The notes under the pieces are model-generated. The model was given only the letters and a program-made list of their open reading frames with translations, was not told where the DNA came from and did no database searches. Of a stretch of 13,798 bases of DNA, positions 1 to 6,315 are shown piece by piece. Made by a program: the position numbers and the translations under genes. This DNA comes from Bacillota bacterium (GTDB lineage: Bacteria > Bacillota > Clostridia > Peptostreptococcales > Anaerovoracaceae). The stretch spans positions 1 to 13,798 of the forward strand of contig JAFZRK010000111.1 of assembly GCA_017619905.1 (NCBI GenBank). The letters run 5' to 3'. The first letter of the stretch is position 1; the number at the start of each line of letters is the position of its first letter.

Positions 1-1244
1 AAGCAGCTGAAGAGACCGCTGAAGAGTCCGCCGAGGCAGCCGCAGCAGCTGTTGCCGGTGTCGAGCAGGCAACTGAGCAGCAGCCCAAAAAGCGTAACAG
101 GGGCCTTATCGCGGCCATAATCGCGGTGCTCGTCATCGCGGCCGGAGTCGGCGGATACTTCATATATCAGGGGCTGCCCTCCACCAAGCTCGCAAAGCTT
201 CGAACGCAGATCAGTGCCGCCATAGAGAGCCAGGACGTGGAAGGCGCCATTCCGCTCATAGAGCAGGCATACGAGTACGCGCCTGACGATCCGGACCTCC
301 GCAGGCAGTACGCAGAATGCAGCGAGGCCATCCTTATGAAATCCTTCGCGGACGGAAAACTGGAAGAATTCATAAAGGGGACCGACGATCTGATCAAGGA
401 CTACCCGGAAGCGACGGAAGTCCTGGACCCGCTGGTCGAGGCATCATATAAACAGCTTGCCAACGATGCGGTGGACAGCGGAAGCATCCCGGCGATGCAG
501 GCGATCAAGGACCGCCTTGCCGATCTGCACAATGCAGGCAGATTCAATTTTGCCAAAGAGATCAACTGGCTGGAGGACAACATCCAGCACGTCGACCTTT
601 CGAACATATTCAAAACGCTCGCGGCCAAGATGATCCCGCTGATCAAAAGCAACGACCGCGCAAGCGTTTTCGAGACCATAAGGAACGAGCTCATCAGCGG
701 AAGCGGTTCCGCTCACAAACTCTGCGCGTCCTCGACCCAGGCCGAGTATCACCTCCCGCTGATCTCCGACCCGGACGCTTCCGGCAAGAGACTGGGAATC
801 TACTACTCAGGCGGCCACTACTTCTTCTACTTCGGAGAATACAGCGGCGACGATCGCCAAGGCAACGGCGTCTGGATCTGCGCGGACAACATGAGGACCT
901 CCACTTCCTACCGCGAGTACTGGGCCGAAGGCATCTGGTCAGGCGATAAGCCGAACGGAACGTTCACCCTCAGCAACCTCAGCAAGTACGCAACCTCAGA
1001 TAAGGAGCAGCTGATCGAAGGCACCGCCGAAGTTACGGATGGCTTCTACAACGGCAAGGTAACGTACACCTACGACGGTTCCGTACCGGTCACCGGCACG
1101 TACGTAAACGGCATAGCGCAGGTCATAATGACGACGGATCCCAACGGCAAGGAAGCCAACGTCGTAATGATCAGCGAAGACGGAAGCGCGTGGGTATCGC
1201 AGTCCAACATCAACGAGAAGCGCGGAATCTACGGATACTACTGA
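1..1244 (+). CDS. Membrane-anchored protein with TPR-like and MORN-like regions (5' partial)
   Basis: The frame is open from the window edge (first full codon at 3) to TGA at 1242-1244, giving 413 visible residues. The visible N-terminus is rich in Glu and Ala, then KKRNR, then a hydrophobic segment (about nt 102-165) that reads as a single transmembrane helix. Basic residues in front suggest the rest faces outside. Next comes a helical, TPR-like stretch (about nt 190-470; ...IPLIEQAYEYAPDDPDLR...). The C-terminal third has strand repeats like MORN motifs: nt 828-887 (YFGEY...GNGVW), 918-977 (YWAEGIW...PNGTF) and weaker copies at about 1011-1079 and 1083-1130. A GTG at 126 lies inside the membrane helix and is not the start, so the true start is upstream of the window. 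I do not recognise the family. A role as a cell-surface or envelope protein is inferred from topology only. Confidence 0.75.
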   Translation, partial: AAEETAEESAEAAAAAVAGVEQATEQQPKKRNRGLIAAIIAVLVIAAGVGGYFIYQGLPSTKLAKLRTQISAAIESQDVEGAIPLIEQAYEYAPDDPDLRRQYAECSEAILMKSFADGKLEEFIKGTDDLIKDYPEATEVLDPLVEASYKQLANDAVDSGSIPAMQAIKDRLADLHNAGRFNFAKEINWLEDNIQHVDLSNIFKTLAAKMIPLIKSNDRASVFETIRNELISGSGSAHKLCASSTQAEYHLPLISDPDASGKRLGIYYSGGHYFFYFGEYSGDDRQGNGVWICADNMRTSTSYREYWAEGIWSGDKPNGTFTLSNLSKYATSDKEQLIEGTAEVTDGFYNGKVTYTYDGSVPVTGTYVNGIAQVIMTTDPNGKEANVVMISEDGSAWVSQSNINEKRGIYGYY

Positions 1245-1247
1245 TAC

Positions 1248-1268
1248 GCGCAGCGGCGCGCCGTGCGC
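1248..1268. other. GC-rich hairpin just after the first gene
   Basis: GCGCA (1248-1252) pairs with TGCGC (1264-1268), and CGG (1254-1256) with CCG (1261-1263), around a CGCG loop with one bulged G. It starts 3 nt after the stop codon. No T-run follows, so it is not a classical terminator by itself. It could protect the mRNA 3' end or be chance in GC-rich sequence. Confidence 0.3.
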
Positions 1269-1305
1269 CCTGCCTCGCAGCGCATAAAACTATAAACAAT
1301 AAAGC

Positions 1306-1336
1306 AAAACAGCGGCCGTGTACGGTCGCTGTTTTT
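1306..1336. terminator. Bidirectional intrinsic terminator between the first gene and ssrA
   Basis: AAAACAGCGGCCG (1306-1318) pairs with CGGTCGCTGTTTT (1323-1335) around a TGTA loop, all Watson-Crick except one G-T wobble. A run of five T follows on the plus strand (1332-1336), and on the minus strand the stem ends in TTTT. It lies between the plus-strand stop at 1244 and the minus-strand tmRNA 3' end at 1340, so it can end both convergent transcripts. Confidence 0.85.
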
Positions 1337-1339
1337 GTG

Positions 1340-1697
1340 TGGTGGAAGCGGCGAGAATCGAACTCGCGTCCGAAAGCATTTCCACAAGGTCTTCTCCGAG
1401 CGCAGCCGGTAGTTTAAGTTTCGGAACAGAGGCGGCCCGCCGGCACGACGCCAATGATCCTATCCCGTGAGTCCCTTCCTATACCGGGAACTATAAGAAG
1501 GTTTTCCTGCATGGTCGACGCCGGTTGTTCAGGCTGCAGGTGACCTGAGACCGACGCGCGGGCAGCGCTTATGCTGCGAATGCGAAATTGTTGTTTCTTT
1601 TAGCGTTTATTTTAAACGGGCCATTTTTAACGGAGACCTGGCCGACTCCGGCTCGCTTACCCGGCTTCTACACCCCCGTCGAAACCTTTACGCCCCC
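1340..1697 (-). ncRNA. ssrA: Transfer-messenger RNA (tmRNA), one-piece
   Basis: This RNA rescues stalled ribosomes by acting first as an alanyl-tRNA and then as a short mRNA. On the minus strand the 5' end is GGGGGCGTAAAGGTTTCGAC, the typical tmRNA start. The 3' end has a T arm (GCGAG, loop TTCGATT, CTCGC) and an encoded CCA ending at 1340. The 5' GGGGGCG pairs with 3' CGCTTCC over 7 bp, including two G-U pairs, which fixes both ends. The length is 358 nt, usual for the family. The tag frame lies at 1569-1604. smpB, encoding its protein partner, is 129 nt upstream on the same strand, and a strong terminator lies directly downstream. There is no sign of the permuted two-piece form. Confidence 0.97.
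1569..1604 (-). other. tmRNA proteolysis-tag reading frame (AKRNNNFAFAA)
   Basis: Within the tmRNA the minus strand reads GCT AAA AGA AAC AAC AAT, then TTC GCA TTC GCA GCA TAA. This gives AKRNNNFAFAA and stop, preceded in the finished tag by the alanine carried by tmRNA. The Asn-rich middle and AA end fit clostridial tags. The end FAFAA differs from the usual (Y/F/V)ALAA. The resume codon is assumed to be GCT at 1604-1602 by analogy; the stop and the last residues do not depend on that choice. Confidence 0.8.
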
Positions 1698-1711
1698 GAG
1701 TGTGCGTGGGT

Positions 1712-1740
1712 ATTATCTCACAAAGAGCATCCAGCCGCAA
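1712..1740 (-). promoter_or_regulatory. Possible ssrA promoter (extended -10)
   Basis: On the minus strand, TTGCGG (1740-1735) is followed after 17 nt by GATAAT (1717-1712), which carries a TG one base upstream (TGAGATAAT), an extended -10. Start of transcription would fall near 1705, a few bases before the mature 5' end at 1697, consistent with trimming by RNase P. The -35 is weak, so ssrA may also be read through from smpB. Confidence 0.42.
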
Positions 1741-1771
1741 GGCATGCGGCGGATTCTCCTTTATATCTTCA

Positions 1772-1813
1772 CATCCTGCGGCGTTAGGATGCGCTTCCTG
1801 CGCTGCGCATCCT
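1772..1813 (-). other. Mutually exclusive hairpins between smpB and ssrA
   Basis: AGGATGCGC (1786-1794) pairs perfectly with GCGCATCCT (1805-1813) around a 10-nt loop, 13 nt past the smpB stop. The same AGGATG (1786-1791) can instead pair with CATCCT (1772-1777). No T-run follows on the minus strand, so this is not a standard terminator. It may be a 3'-end stabiliser or processing site in a smpB-ssrA transcript. Confidence 0.35.
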
Positions 1814-1825
1814 CCGCGGGGCCTG

Positions 1826-2281
1826 CTACTTGTCCTTCATCCTGCGGTCGATGTCGCGCGCCGCGTCGCGTTTGGCTATGTCCTCGCGCTTATCGTAGAG
1901 TTTCTTGCCTCTGGCCACCGCCAGCGTCATCTTTGCCATGCCCTTATTGTTCAGATAGACGTCCAGCGGGACAAGGGTTAGGCCCTGCTTGCTGACCAGC
2001 CCGATCAGCTTTCTGATCTCCTTCTTGTGGAGCAGCAGCTTTTTCGGGCGCAGCGGGTCCGTGTTGAACCTGTTGCCCTTCTCGTAGGGACTGATGTGCA
2101 TGTTGTAGACGAAGACCTCGGAATTCTCCACTTTGGCGAAAGAATCGCGCAGGTTAACGCCTCCGGCCCGCAGAGACTTTATCTCCGTGCCGGTGAGCAC
2201 TATGCCTGCCTCGAATTCCTCCTCTATGAAGTAGTCGTGACGGGCCTTCTTGTTGTTTGCGACAAGCTTTCTTTCAGCCAT
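1826..2281 (-). CDS. smpB: SsrA-binding protein SmpB
   Basis: SmpB binds the tRNA-like part of tmRNA and places it in the empty A site of stalled ribosomes. The 151-residue product is the usual family length. Visible hallmarks are an N-terminal NKKARHDYFIEEEFEAGI segment, then GTEIKSLR at about 31-38, NLRDSFAKV at about 43-51, and SPYEKGN in the middle. The last 25 or so residues are rich in Lys, Arg and Asp (KLYDKREDIAKRDAARDI), the tail known to enter the mRNA channel. The ATG at 2281-2279 comes one base after the lepB TGA (2285-2283) and has no clear Shine-Dalgarno of its own, so translation is probably coupled to lepB. Its RNA partner ssrA lies immediately downstream. Confidence 0.98.
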   Translation of the reverse strand: MAERKLVANNKKARHDYFIEEEFEAGIVLTGTEIKSLRAGGVNLRDSFAKVENSEVFVYNMHISPYEKGNRFNTDPLRPKKLLLHKKEIRKLIGLVSKQGLTLVPLDVYLNNKGMAKMTLAVARGKKLYDKREDIAKRDAARDIDRRMKDK

Positions 2282-2282
2282 T

Positions 2283-2858
2283 TCAGTCGAACAGGCCCAT
2301 GCGATTGAACGGCAGGAGCCGGAATACTACCTTTCCCTTAATGTCGTTGATGTCGATGAACCCTACTATGGGGCTGCGGCTGTCCGTGCTGTTCTGGCGG
2401 TTGTCCCCCAGAACGAACACGTGCCCCTGCGGCACCGTTACTTCCGCCATGCTTCCGCCGGTGCAGCCGTCTTTGGTGTACGAGTCGTCCGCGGGCTCGC
2501 CGTTAACGTACACCTTGTCGTCCTCTATGCGGACCGTATCCCCGGGCAGCGCTATTATGCGCTTTACCAGCAGTTTTTCGGAACCGGCCGCTGTAGTAAG
2601 GTCGCTGCGGAACACGATTATGTCCCCGCGCTGGATGTCTTTCTTGAACCAGGTATAATACCTGCGGCTGACGAACACGTAATCGTTCTGATGGAGCGTG
2701 TTCTCCATGGAATGCTCGCGGACTATCGTGGGCATGAAGAACTGCAGGAACAGCACCGCGATAATGACGGCTATCCCTATGTCCTTTATCCACTCCCTGG
2801 TATTGCTTCTGCTGTCTTCCAGCTTCTTATCCCTGACTTTTGCCTTGTCTTTTCCCAT
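2283..2858 (-). CDS. lepB: Signal peptidase I
   Basis: This membrane serine protease removes signal peptides from secreted proteins. The product has 191 residues, typical of short Gram-positive enzymes. A charged cytoplasmic N-terminus (1-22) is followed by one membrane helix (about 24-42). The catalytic Ser50 lies in EHSMENTL and the general-base Lys99 in VKRIIALPGD. The conserved GDNRQNSTDSR box spans 151-161. The start codon directly abuts the TAG of the pseudouridine synthase gene (0-nt gap), with a purine-rich AAAGGCGG upstream as a possible binding site. It is the middle gene of a tight three-gene minus-strand unit. The partner protein 10232-13426 carries the kind of signal peptide this enzyme would cut, but that link is generic. 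Confidence 0.97.
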   Translation of the reverse strand: MGKDKAKVRDKKLEDSRSNTREWIKDIGIAVIIAVLFLQFFMPTIVREHSMENTLHQNDYVFVSRRYYTWFKKDIQRGDIIVFRSDLTTAAGSEKLLVKRIIALPGDTVRIEDDKVYVNGEPADDSYTKDGCTGGSMAEVTVPQGHVFVLGDNRQNSTDSRSPIVGFIDINDIKGKVVFRLLPFNRMGLFD

Positions 2859-3875
2859 CTATCCGATGACCGCCTTTCCGAACGATCCTTTCTGCAATTC
2901 TTCCCACTCCTGCGGAAGCGGAGCCGTAAAGCTCTGTCCGCCGAGGTATTCCAGCAGACCTTCCGCCCTGTTGAACCTTATCTTATACGCGTGCAGCGCC
3001 TGCGTGGTGTTCCCCAGGACCATATCCGTGCCGGGCACAGGAGTGCGCTTTCCGCCGTATTTGACGTCTCCCGCCAGCGGATGCCCTATGCTGGCCAGAT
3101 GCGCCCTTATCTGATGGCTGCGCCCCGTTACGAGCTCCACGTCCACGAGGGTCAGACCGGAGGCGTTCCTGCCGGATCCGCGGGCGTCCTCCGACGCGTA
3201 TACCGGTCTCACCACGGTCTCTATGTATTTTCCGCGCTCGTCGCTCTCCGGAAGCACGCGGCAGACGTTGCGTTCCTCGTCCTTGAGCAGTTTGCCCTTC
3301 AGACGCACGGTATCGGTCAGCCGTCCGTGAACTATCGTGTAATAGAACTTGGAGACCGCTCCGTCTTCCCGAAGCAGCGCCGCAAGCTCCCGCAGGGCTT
3401 CCGCGTTCTTGCCGAACACCACTGTACCCGTCGTGTTGCGGTCCAGCCGGTGCGCAGGACTGGGCACGAAGCTCTTTTCCGCGCGCGGGTCGTATGCGCC
3501 GGTCTCTATCAGGTAGTCTATCACCTGGTTGGCCAGCGTGTCCTTCTTTTCGTTCTTATCCCCGTGGACCAGCAGTCCGAAGGGCTTGCTTACGATAAGG
3601 ACGTTTTCGTCCTCGTATATTATCCGGAACTGGCGCTTGGCCTTCTTATGCTCTTTCTTTTTGGTCCAGGTCTCATGCTCTTCGTCCGTGACATAGAAGC
3701 AAAGCACCTCCCCTTCCGAAAGAATGTGATCCTCGCGGCAGCGTCGCCCGTCGACCTTGAGGTCCTTGCGGATAAGCTTGTATATCGCGGAGAGCGGAGC
3801 GGCCGCCAGATACTTTTTAAGGAACCTGTCCAGACGCTGCCCGCCGTCGTTTTTGGAGATGACCAGCTCTTTCAT
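2859..3875 (-). CDS. RluA-family 23S rRNA pseudouridine synthase (RluC/RluD-like)
   Basis: RluA-family enzymes isomerise specific uridines to pseudouridine, mostly in 23S rRNA. The 338-residue product begins with an S4-like RNA-binding domain (about 10-60; QRLDRFLKKYL...KVDGRR). A Lys/Glu-rich linker (about 64-82) follows, then the catalytic domain. Catalytic Asp145 sits in HRLDRNTTG (142-150). Other family marks are YEDENVLIVSKPFGLLVHG (88-105) and GRSHQIRAHLASIGHPLAGD near the end. I cannot tell RluC from RluD or other paralogues, so no symbol is given. The start ATG at 3875 lies only 8 nt past a TATAAT box and has no Shine-Dalgarno, which suggests a leaderless message. Confidence 0.93.
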   Translation of the reverse strand: MKELVISKNDGGQRLDRFLKKYLAAAPLSAIYKLIRKDLKVDGRRCREDHILSEGEVLCFYVTDEEHETWTKKKEHKKAKRQFRIIYEDENVLIVSKPFGLLVHGDKNEKKDTLANQVIDYLIETGAYDPRAEKSFVPSPAHRLDRNTTGTVVFGKNAEALRELAALLREDGAVSKFYYTIVHGRLTDTVRLKGKLLKDEERNVCRVLPESDERGKYIETVVRPVYASEDARGSGRNASGLTLVDVELVTGRSHQIRAHLASIGHPLAGDVKYGGKRTPVPGTDMVLGNTTQALHAYKIRFNRAEGLLEYLGGQSFTAPLPQEWEELQKGSFGKAVIG

Positions 3876-3883
3876 AACAAGTT

Positions 3884-3892
3884 ATTATACCA
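3884..3892 (-). promoter_or_regulatory. Extended -10 promoter of the pseudouridine synthase-lepB-smpB unit
   Basis: The minus strand reads TGGTATAAT (3892-3884), a perfect TATAAT with the TG of an extended -10. No good -35 is seen 17 nt upstream. The last T is 8 nt from the ATG, so initiation at the usual +7 spacing would fall about 1-3 nt before the start codon. Confidence 0.65.
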
Positions 3893-3944
3893 CATATTGC
3901 CGGGCTGTTCTACTTTATGTGACACGTACCGTTCCATGCATCAT

Positions 3945-4096
3945 TTCCGCGTCGCGTATGCTGCATCTCGGGACACGCTCCCGCTTGGTTGGGAACCCTC
4001 CAGCGGTACTAAGCTCCGTCTGCGCCCAACGGCTTGCCGCTCGCTAAGTACCGGGGTCCCAAACAGTCCCTCGAATGAGGCATACGCGACGCGGAA
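3945..4096 (-). ncRNA. 152-nt structured RNA, 6S-RNA-like candidate
   Basis: TTCCGCGTCGCGTATGC (3945-3961) is the exact reverse complement of 4080-4096, a 17-bp closing stem. Inside, 3989-3998 pairs with 4054-4062 (9 bp, one bulge), CGGTACT (4004-4010) with AGTACCG (4047-4053), and AGC (4012-4014) with GCT (4043-4045) past one mismatch. Between closing and upper stems is a large open region. Its 3' side on the minus strand can fold into a 5-bp hairpin (3983-3969, CGGGA/TCCCG). Alternatively GGGAC (3970-3974) pairs with GTCCC (4066-4070). Closing stem, central bubble with a 3'-side hairpin and long upper stem match the known 6S RNA plan, the RNA that sequesters RNA polymerase. The minus strand is preferred because of that hairpin. 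No clear promoter or T-run was found on either strand, and 152 nt is short for 6S. Structure: confident; identity and strand: tentative. Confidence 0.5.
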
Positions 4097-4127
4097 CAGG
4101 ACAGGATCGGCCGGGGCACTAAAAAAC

Positions 4128-4156
4128 TTGCAAATATCTATATGTAATATTATTCT
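4128..4156 (+). promoter_or_regulatory. Likely promoter of the aro operon
   Basis: TTGCAA (4128-4133) and TATTCT (4151-4156) are 17 nt apart in an AT-rich stretch that contrasts with the GC-rich surroundings. Each hexamer matches 4 of 6 consensus bases. Transcription would begin near 4163, about 57 nt before aroB and downstream of the 152-nt structured RNA, so that RNA would not be part of the aro leader. Confidence 0.5.
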
Positions 4157-4165
4157 TTATATTAG

Positions 4166-4190
4166 AGTATCAGCGATACTTTGGGTTTTT
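4166..4190 (+). promoter_or_regulatory. Small leader hairpin followed by T-run before aroB
   Basis: AGTATC (4166-4171) pairs with GATACT (4175-4180) around a 3-nt loop, followed by TTGGG and five T (4186-4190). It has the form of a weak attenuator or terminator. The stem is short and AT-rich and no leader peptide or T-box motif is seen, so regulation is only a possibility. Confidence 0.25.
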
Positions 4191-4219
4191 GTGCGTAATA
4201 AGCGCGTTTTTAACGGAAA

Positions 4220-5218
4220 ATGATACTGAACATCAACGCAGCTCACGGGAACTGCCCCGTGCACATAGAAAGAGGCGCCCTCAAAAAAGCGGCGCGGATC
4301 GTCGGGCCGGAACGCAGGGTCTTCATCGTGACGGACAGCGGCGTTCCCACGGTCTGGACGGACTGTTTAAGGGAGCAGTGGCCGGACGCGGACGTCTTCG
4401 TGTTTCCGCAGGGCGAAAGCTCCAAGAACCTTGAAGTCTACGAGGAGCTCATCTCCGACATGATAAGGTGCGGCATATCCAGAAATGACTGCGTCGTCGC
4501 CCTGGGCGGCGGCGTGGCCGGAGATCTGGCGGGTTTTGCGGCTGCCACCTACATGCGCGGCATAGACTTCGTGAACATTCCCACCACCGCGCTGTCCCAG
4601 GTCGATTCCTGCATAGGCGGAAAGACCGCGCTGGACATCGGCGGCATCAAGAACATAGTCGGAGCGTTCCGTCAGCCGTCGGCGGTGATAGTGGATCCGG
4701 ACGTCCTGTCCACCCTTCCGGAAAGGCAGCTCAACGCAGGTCTCGCGGAGACCGTAAAGGCGGGGCTCATCCGCGATCCGGAGCTCTTTGAGATATTCGA
4801 GGGTCCGGACTTCAGGGACCGCATCGAAGAGATAATATACCGCGCTCTGAAGGTGAAGAAGGATATCGTCGAAGCCGACGAGTTCGATGCCGGGGAGCGC
4901 AAGCTGCTCAACTTCGGACACACTTTCGGGCACGCTTACGAAAGCTTCTTCGGCCTTGAGCGATTTCTGCACGGCGAGTGCGTCGCGATGGGCATGATGA
5001 AGATCCTGGAAGACCCGGCGCTTAAGGAACGAGTCCGGAAAGTGCTTGAAAAACTGGGGCTTCCGACGGAATGCGAGGCGGACCCGGAACGGATCATGGA
5101 ACTGATCCGAAGCGACAAAAAAGCCGATCACGGCGTCATAGACATGGTCCTGGCGGACGATCCTGGAAAGGCATACATCCGCAGGATGAGCATTGACGAA
5201 CTAAAAGGGAAACTATAA
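4220..5218 (+). CDS. aroB: 3-dehydroquinate synthase
   Basis: This enzyme converts DAHP to 3-dehydroquinate, step two of the shikimate pathway, using NAD and a divalent metal. The 332-residue product is a little shorter than the usual 350-360. The NAD-binding GGGVAGDLAGF is at 96-106 and PTTALSQVDSCIGGKTA at 121-137. The three expected metal ligands are Glu177 (LAETVKAG), His234 (HTFGH, 234-238) and His251 (HGE). The ATG at 4220 follows a weak GGA, and the N-terminus aligns with the family start. It is the first gene of the aro operon. Its TAA shares one base with the aroC ATG (TAATG). Confidence 0.97.
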   Translation: MILNINAAHGNCPVHIERGALKKAARIVGPERRVFIVTDSGVPTVWTDCLREQWPDADVFVFPQGESSKNLEVYEELISDMIRCGISRNDCVVALGGGVAGDLAGFAAATYMRGIDFVNIPTTALSQVDSCIGGKTALDIGGIKNIVGAFRQPSAVIVDPDVLSTLPERQLNAGLAETVKAGLIRDPELFEIFEGPDFRDRIEEIIYRALKVKKDIVEADEFDAGERKLLNFGHTFGHAYESFFGLERFLHGECVAMGMMKILEDPALKERVRKVLEKLGLPTECEADPERIMELIRSDKKADHGVIDMVLADDPGKAYIRRMSIDELKGKL

Positions 5219-6315
5219 TGAGCAACACTTTCGGAAAAGCGATAAGAGTGACACTGTTCGGGGAGTCGCACGGACCGGCCGTCGGCGCGGTCGTGGACGG
5301 ACTTCCTCCCGGACTCAAGATAGACATGGACCGCATGAACGCTGAGCTCGCAAGGCGCAGCGGCCTCGAAAGCGTTTCGACCGCAAGGCGCGAGCCCGAC
5401 GCCGTTGAGTTCCTGTCCGGCGAGAAGGACGGATACACTCAGGGGACTCCGCTTACCATAGTGATACGCAACACTTCGGCAAAGCCGGGAGACTACGAGG
5501 CGCTCGGCGGCGCAGCAAGACCCTCGCACGCGGACTACACCGGATACGTAAAGTATCTGGGCTTTGCGGACGCCTCCGGCGGAGGGCATTTCTCCGGCCG
5601 GCTGACCGCGCCTCTGGTGGCTGCGGGAGCGATCCTTCAGACCGCGCTGGAAGAAAAAGGAATAAGCATAGGCACTCATATTTCAAGGATGCGCGGCATT
5701 GCGGACAGAGCGTTCAGGGACGACCCGGCGGAGGATATAAAGCTGCTTAAGGGTCTGGGCTTACCCGTTCTGGATCCGGACGCCGCGGCAGAAATGATAA
5801 AAGAGATAGAGACTGCAAGGGTGGCCGGCGACTCGGTAGGAGGCATCCTGGAGACCGCGGTCTGCGGACTTGACGCGGGCTTCGGAGAGCCGTGGTTCGA
5901 CAGCTTGGAAAGTCAGATCTCGCACATCCTGTTTTCCATTCCCGCAGTTAAGGGCGTGGCGTTCGGAGCGGGCTTTTCGCTGGCTGATATGACCGGTAGC
6001 GAGGCCAATGACTGCCTCAGCGTGCAGGATGACCGCATCCGCGCGCTTTCCAACAACGGCGGAGGCGTCGACGGAGGCATAAGCAACGGCATGCCCCTGA
6101 TCTTCCGCGCTGCCGTAAAGCCCACGCCGTCCATCGCTCTGCCGCAGCGCACCGTGGACCTCGCCTCGGGCAAAGACACGGTAATAGAGATAAAAGGACG
6201 CCACGATCCCGCCATAGTTCACAGGGCGGCGCCCGTCGCAAACGCAGCCGCGGCCATAGCCGTCGCGGACCTTATCGCAAGGCGTTACGGCTACATGGCG
6301 CTCAGGAGCGAATAA
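5218..6315 (+). CDS. aroC: Chorismate synthase
   Basis: This enzyme makes chorismate from EPSP, the last step of the pathway, and needs reduced FMN. The 365 residues are full length. His18 in FGESHGPAVG and His104 in SHADYT are the two conserved catalytic histidines. GGGHFSGRLTAPLVAAGAI follows at 121-139, then GSEANDCLS, NNGGGVDGGISNG, and the C-terminal RHDPAIVHRAAPV. A Shine-Dalgarno (AAGGGA) sits just before the ATG, inside the end of aroB. Its TAA again overlaps the next start as TAATG. No flavin reductase gene is seen nearby, so FMN reduction must come from elsewhere. Confidence 0.98.
   Translation: MSNTFGKAIRVTLFGESHGPAVGAVVDGLPPGLKIDMDRMNAELARRSGLESVSTARREPDAVEFLSGEKDGYTQGTPLTIVIRNTSAKPGDYEALGGAARPSHADYTGYVKYLGFADASGGGHFSGRLTAPLVAAGAILQTALEEKGISIGTHISRMRGIADRAFRDDPAEDIKLLKGLGLPVLDPDAAAEMIKEIETARVAGDSVGGILETAVCGLDAGFGEPWFDSLESQISHILFSIPAVKGVAFGAGFSLADMTGSEANDCLSVQDDRIRALSNNGGGVDGGISNGMPLIFRAAVKPTPSIALPQRTVDLASGKDTVIEIKGRHDPAIVHRAAPVANAAAAIAVADLIARRYGYMALRSE

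Noticed and set aside
126..128. GTG as the start of the first gene
   Set aside because: The frame is open to the window edge, and this codon falls inside the membrane helix right after its basic flank. The real start lies upstream of the window.
1588..1995. A plus-strand open frame of 135 codons over the ssrA/smpB area
   Set aside because: It is antisense to tmRNA and the end of smpB, with low-complexity Cys/Arg/Pro content and no binding site.
3945..4219. T-box, or an RNase P, SRP or 5S RNA, in the aroB upstream gap
   Set aside because: No T-box GGGTGGnACCGCG motif, no SRP GGAAGG/AGCAG loop, no RNase P signature and no 5S consensus was found on either strand.
2250..4223. A 657-codon open frame on the plus strand
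   Set aside because: It lies antisense to smpB, lepB and the pseudouridine synthase, all with clear catalytic motifs. Its translation shows no recognisable family and it spans the structured RNA. It is a by-product of GC-rich codon use.
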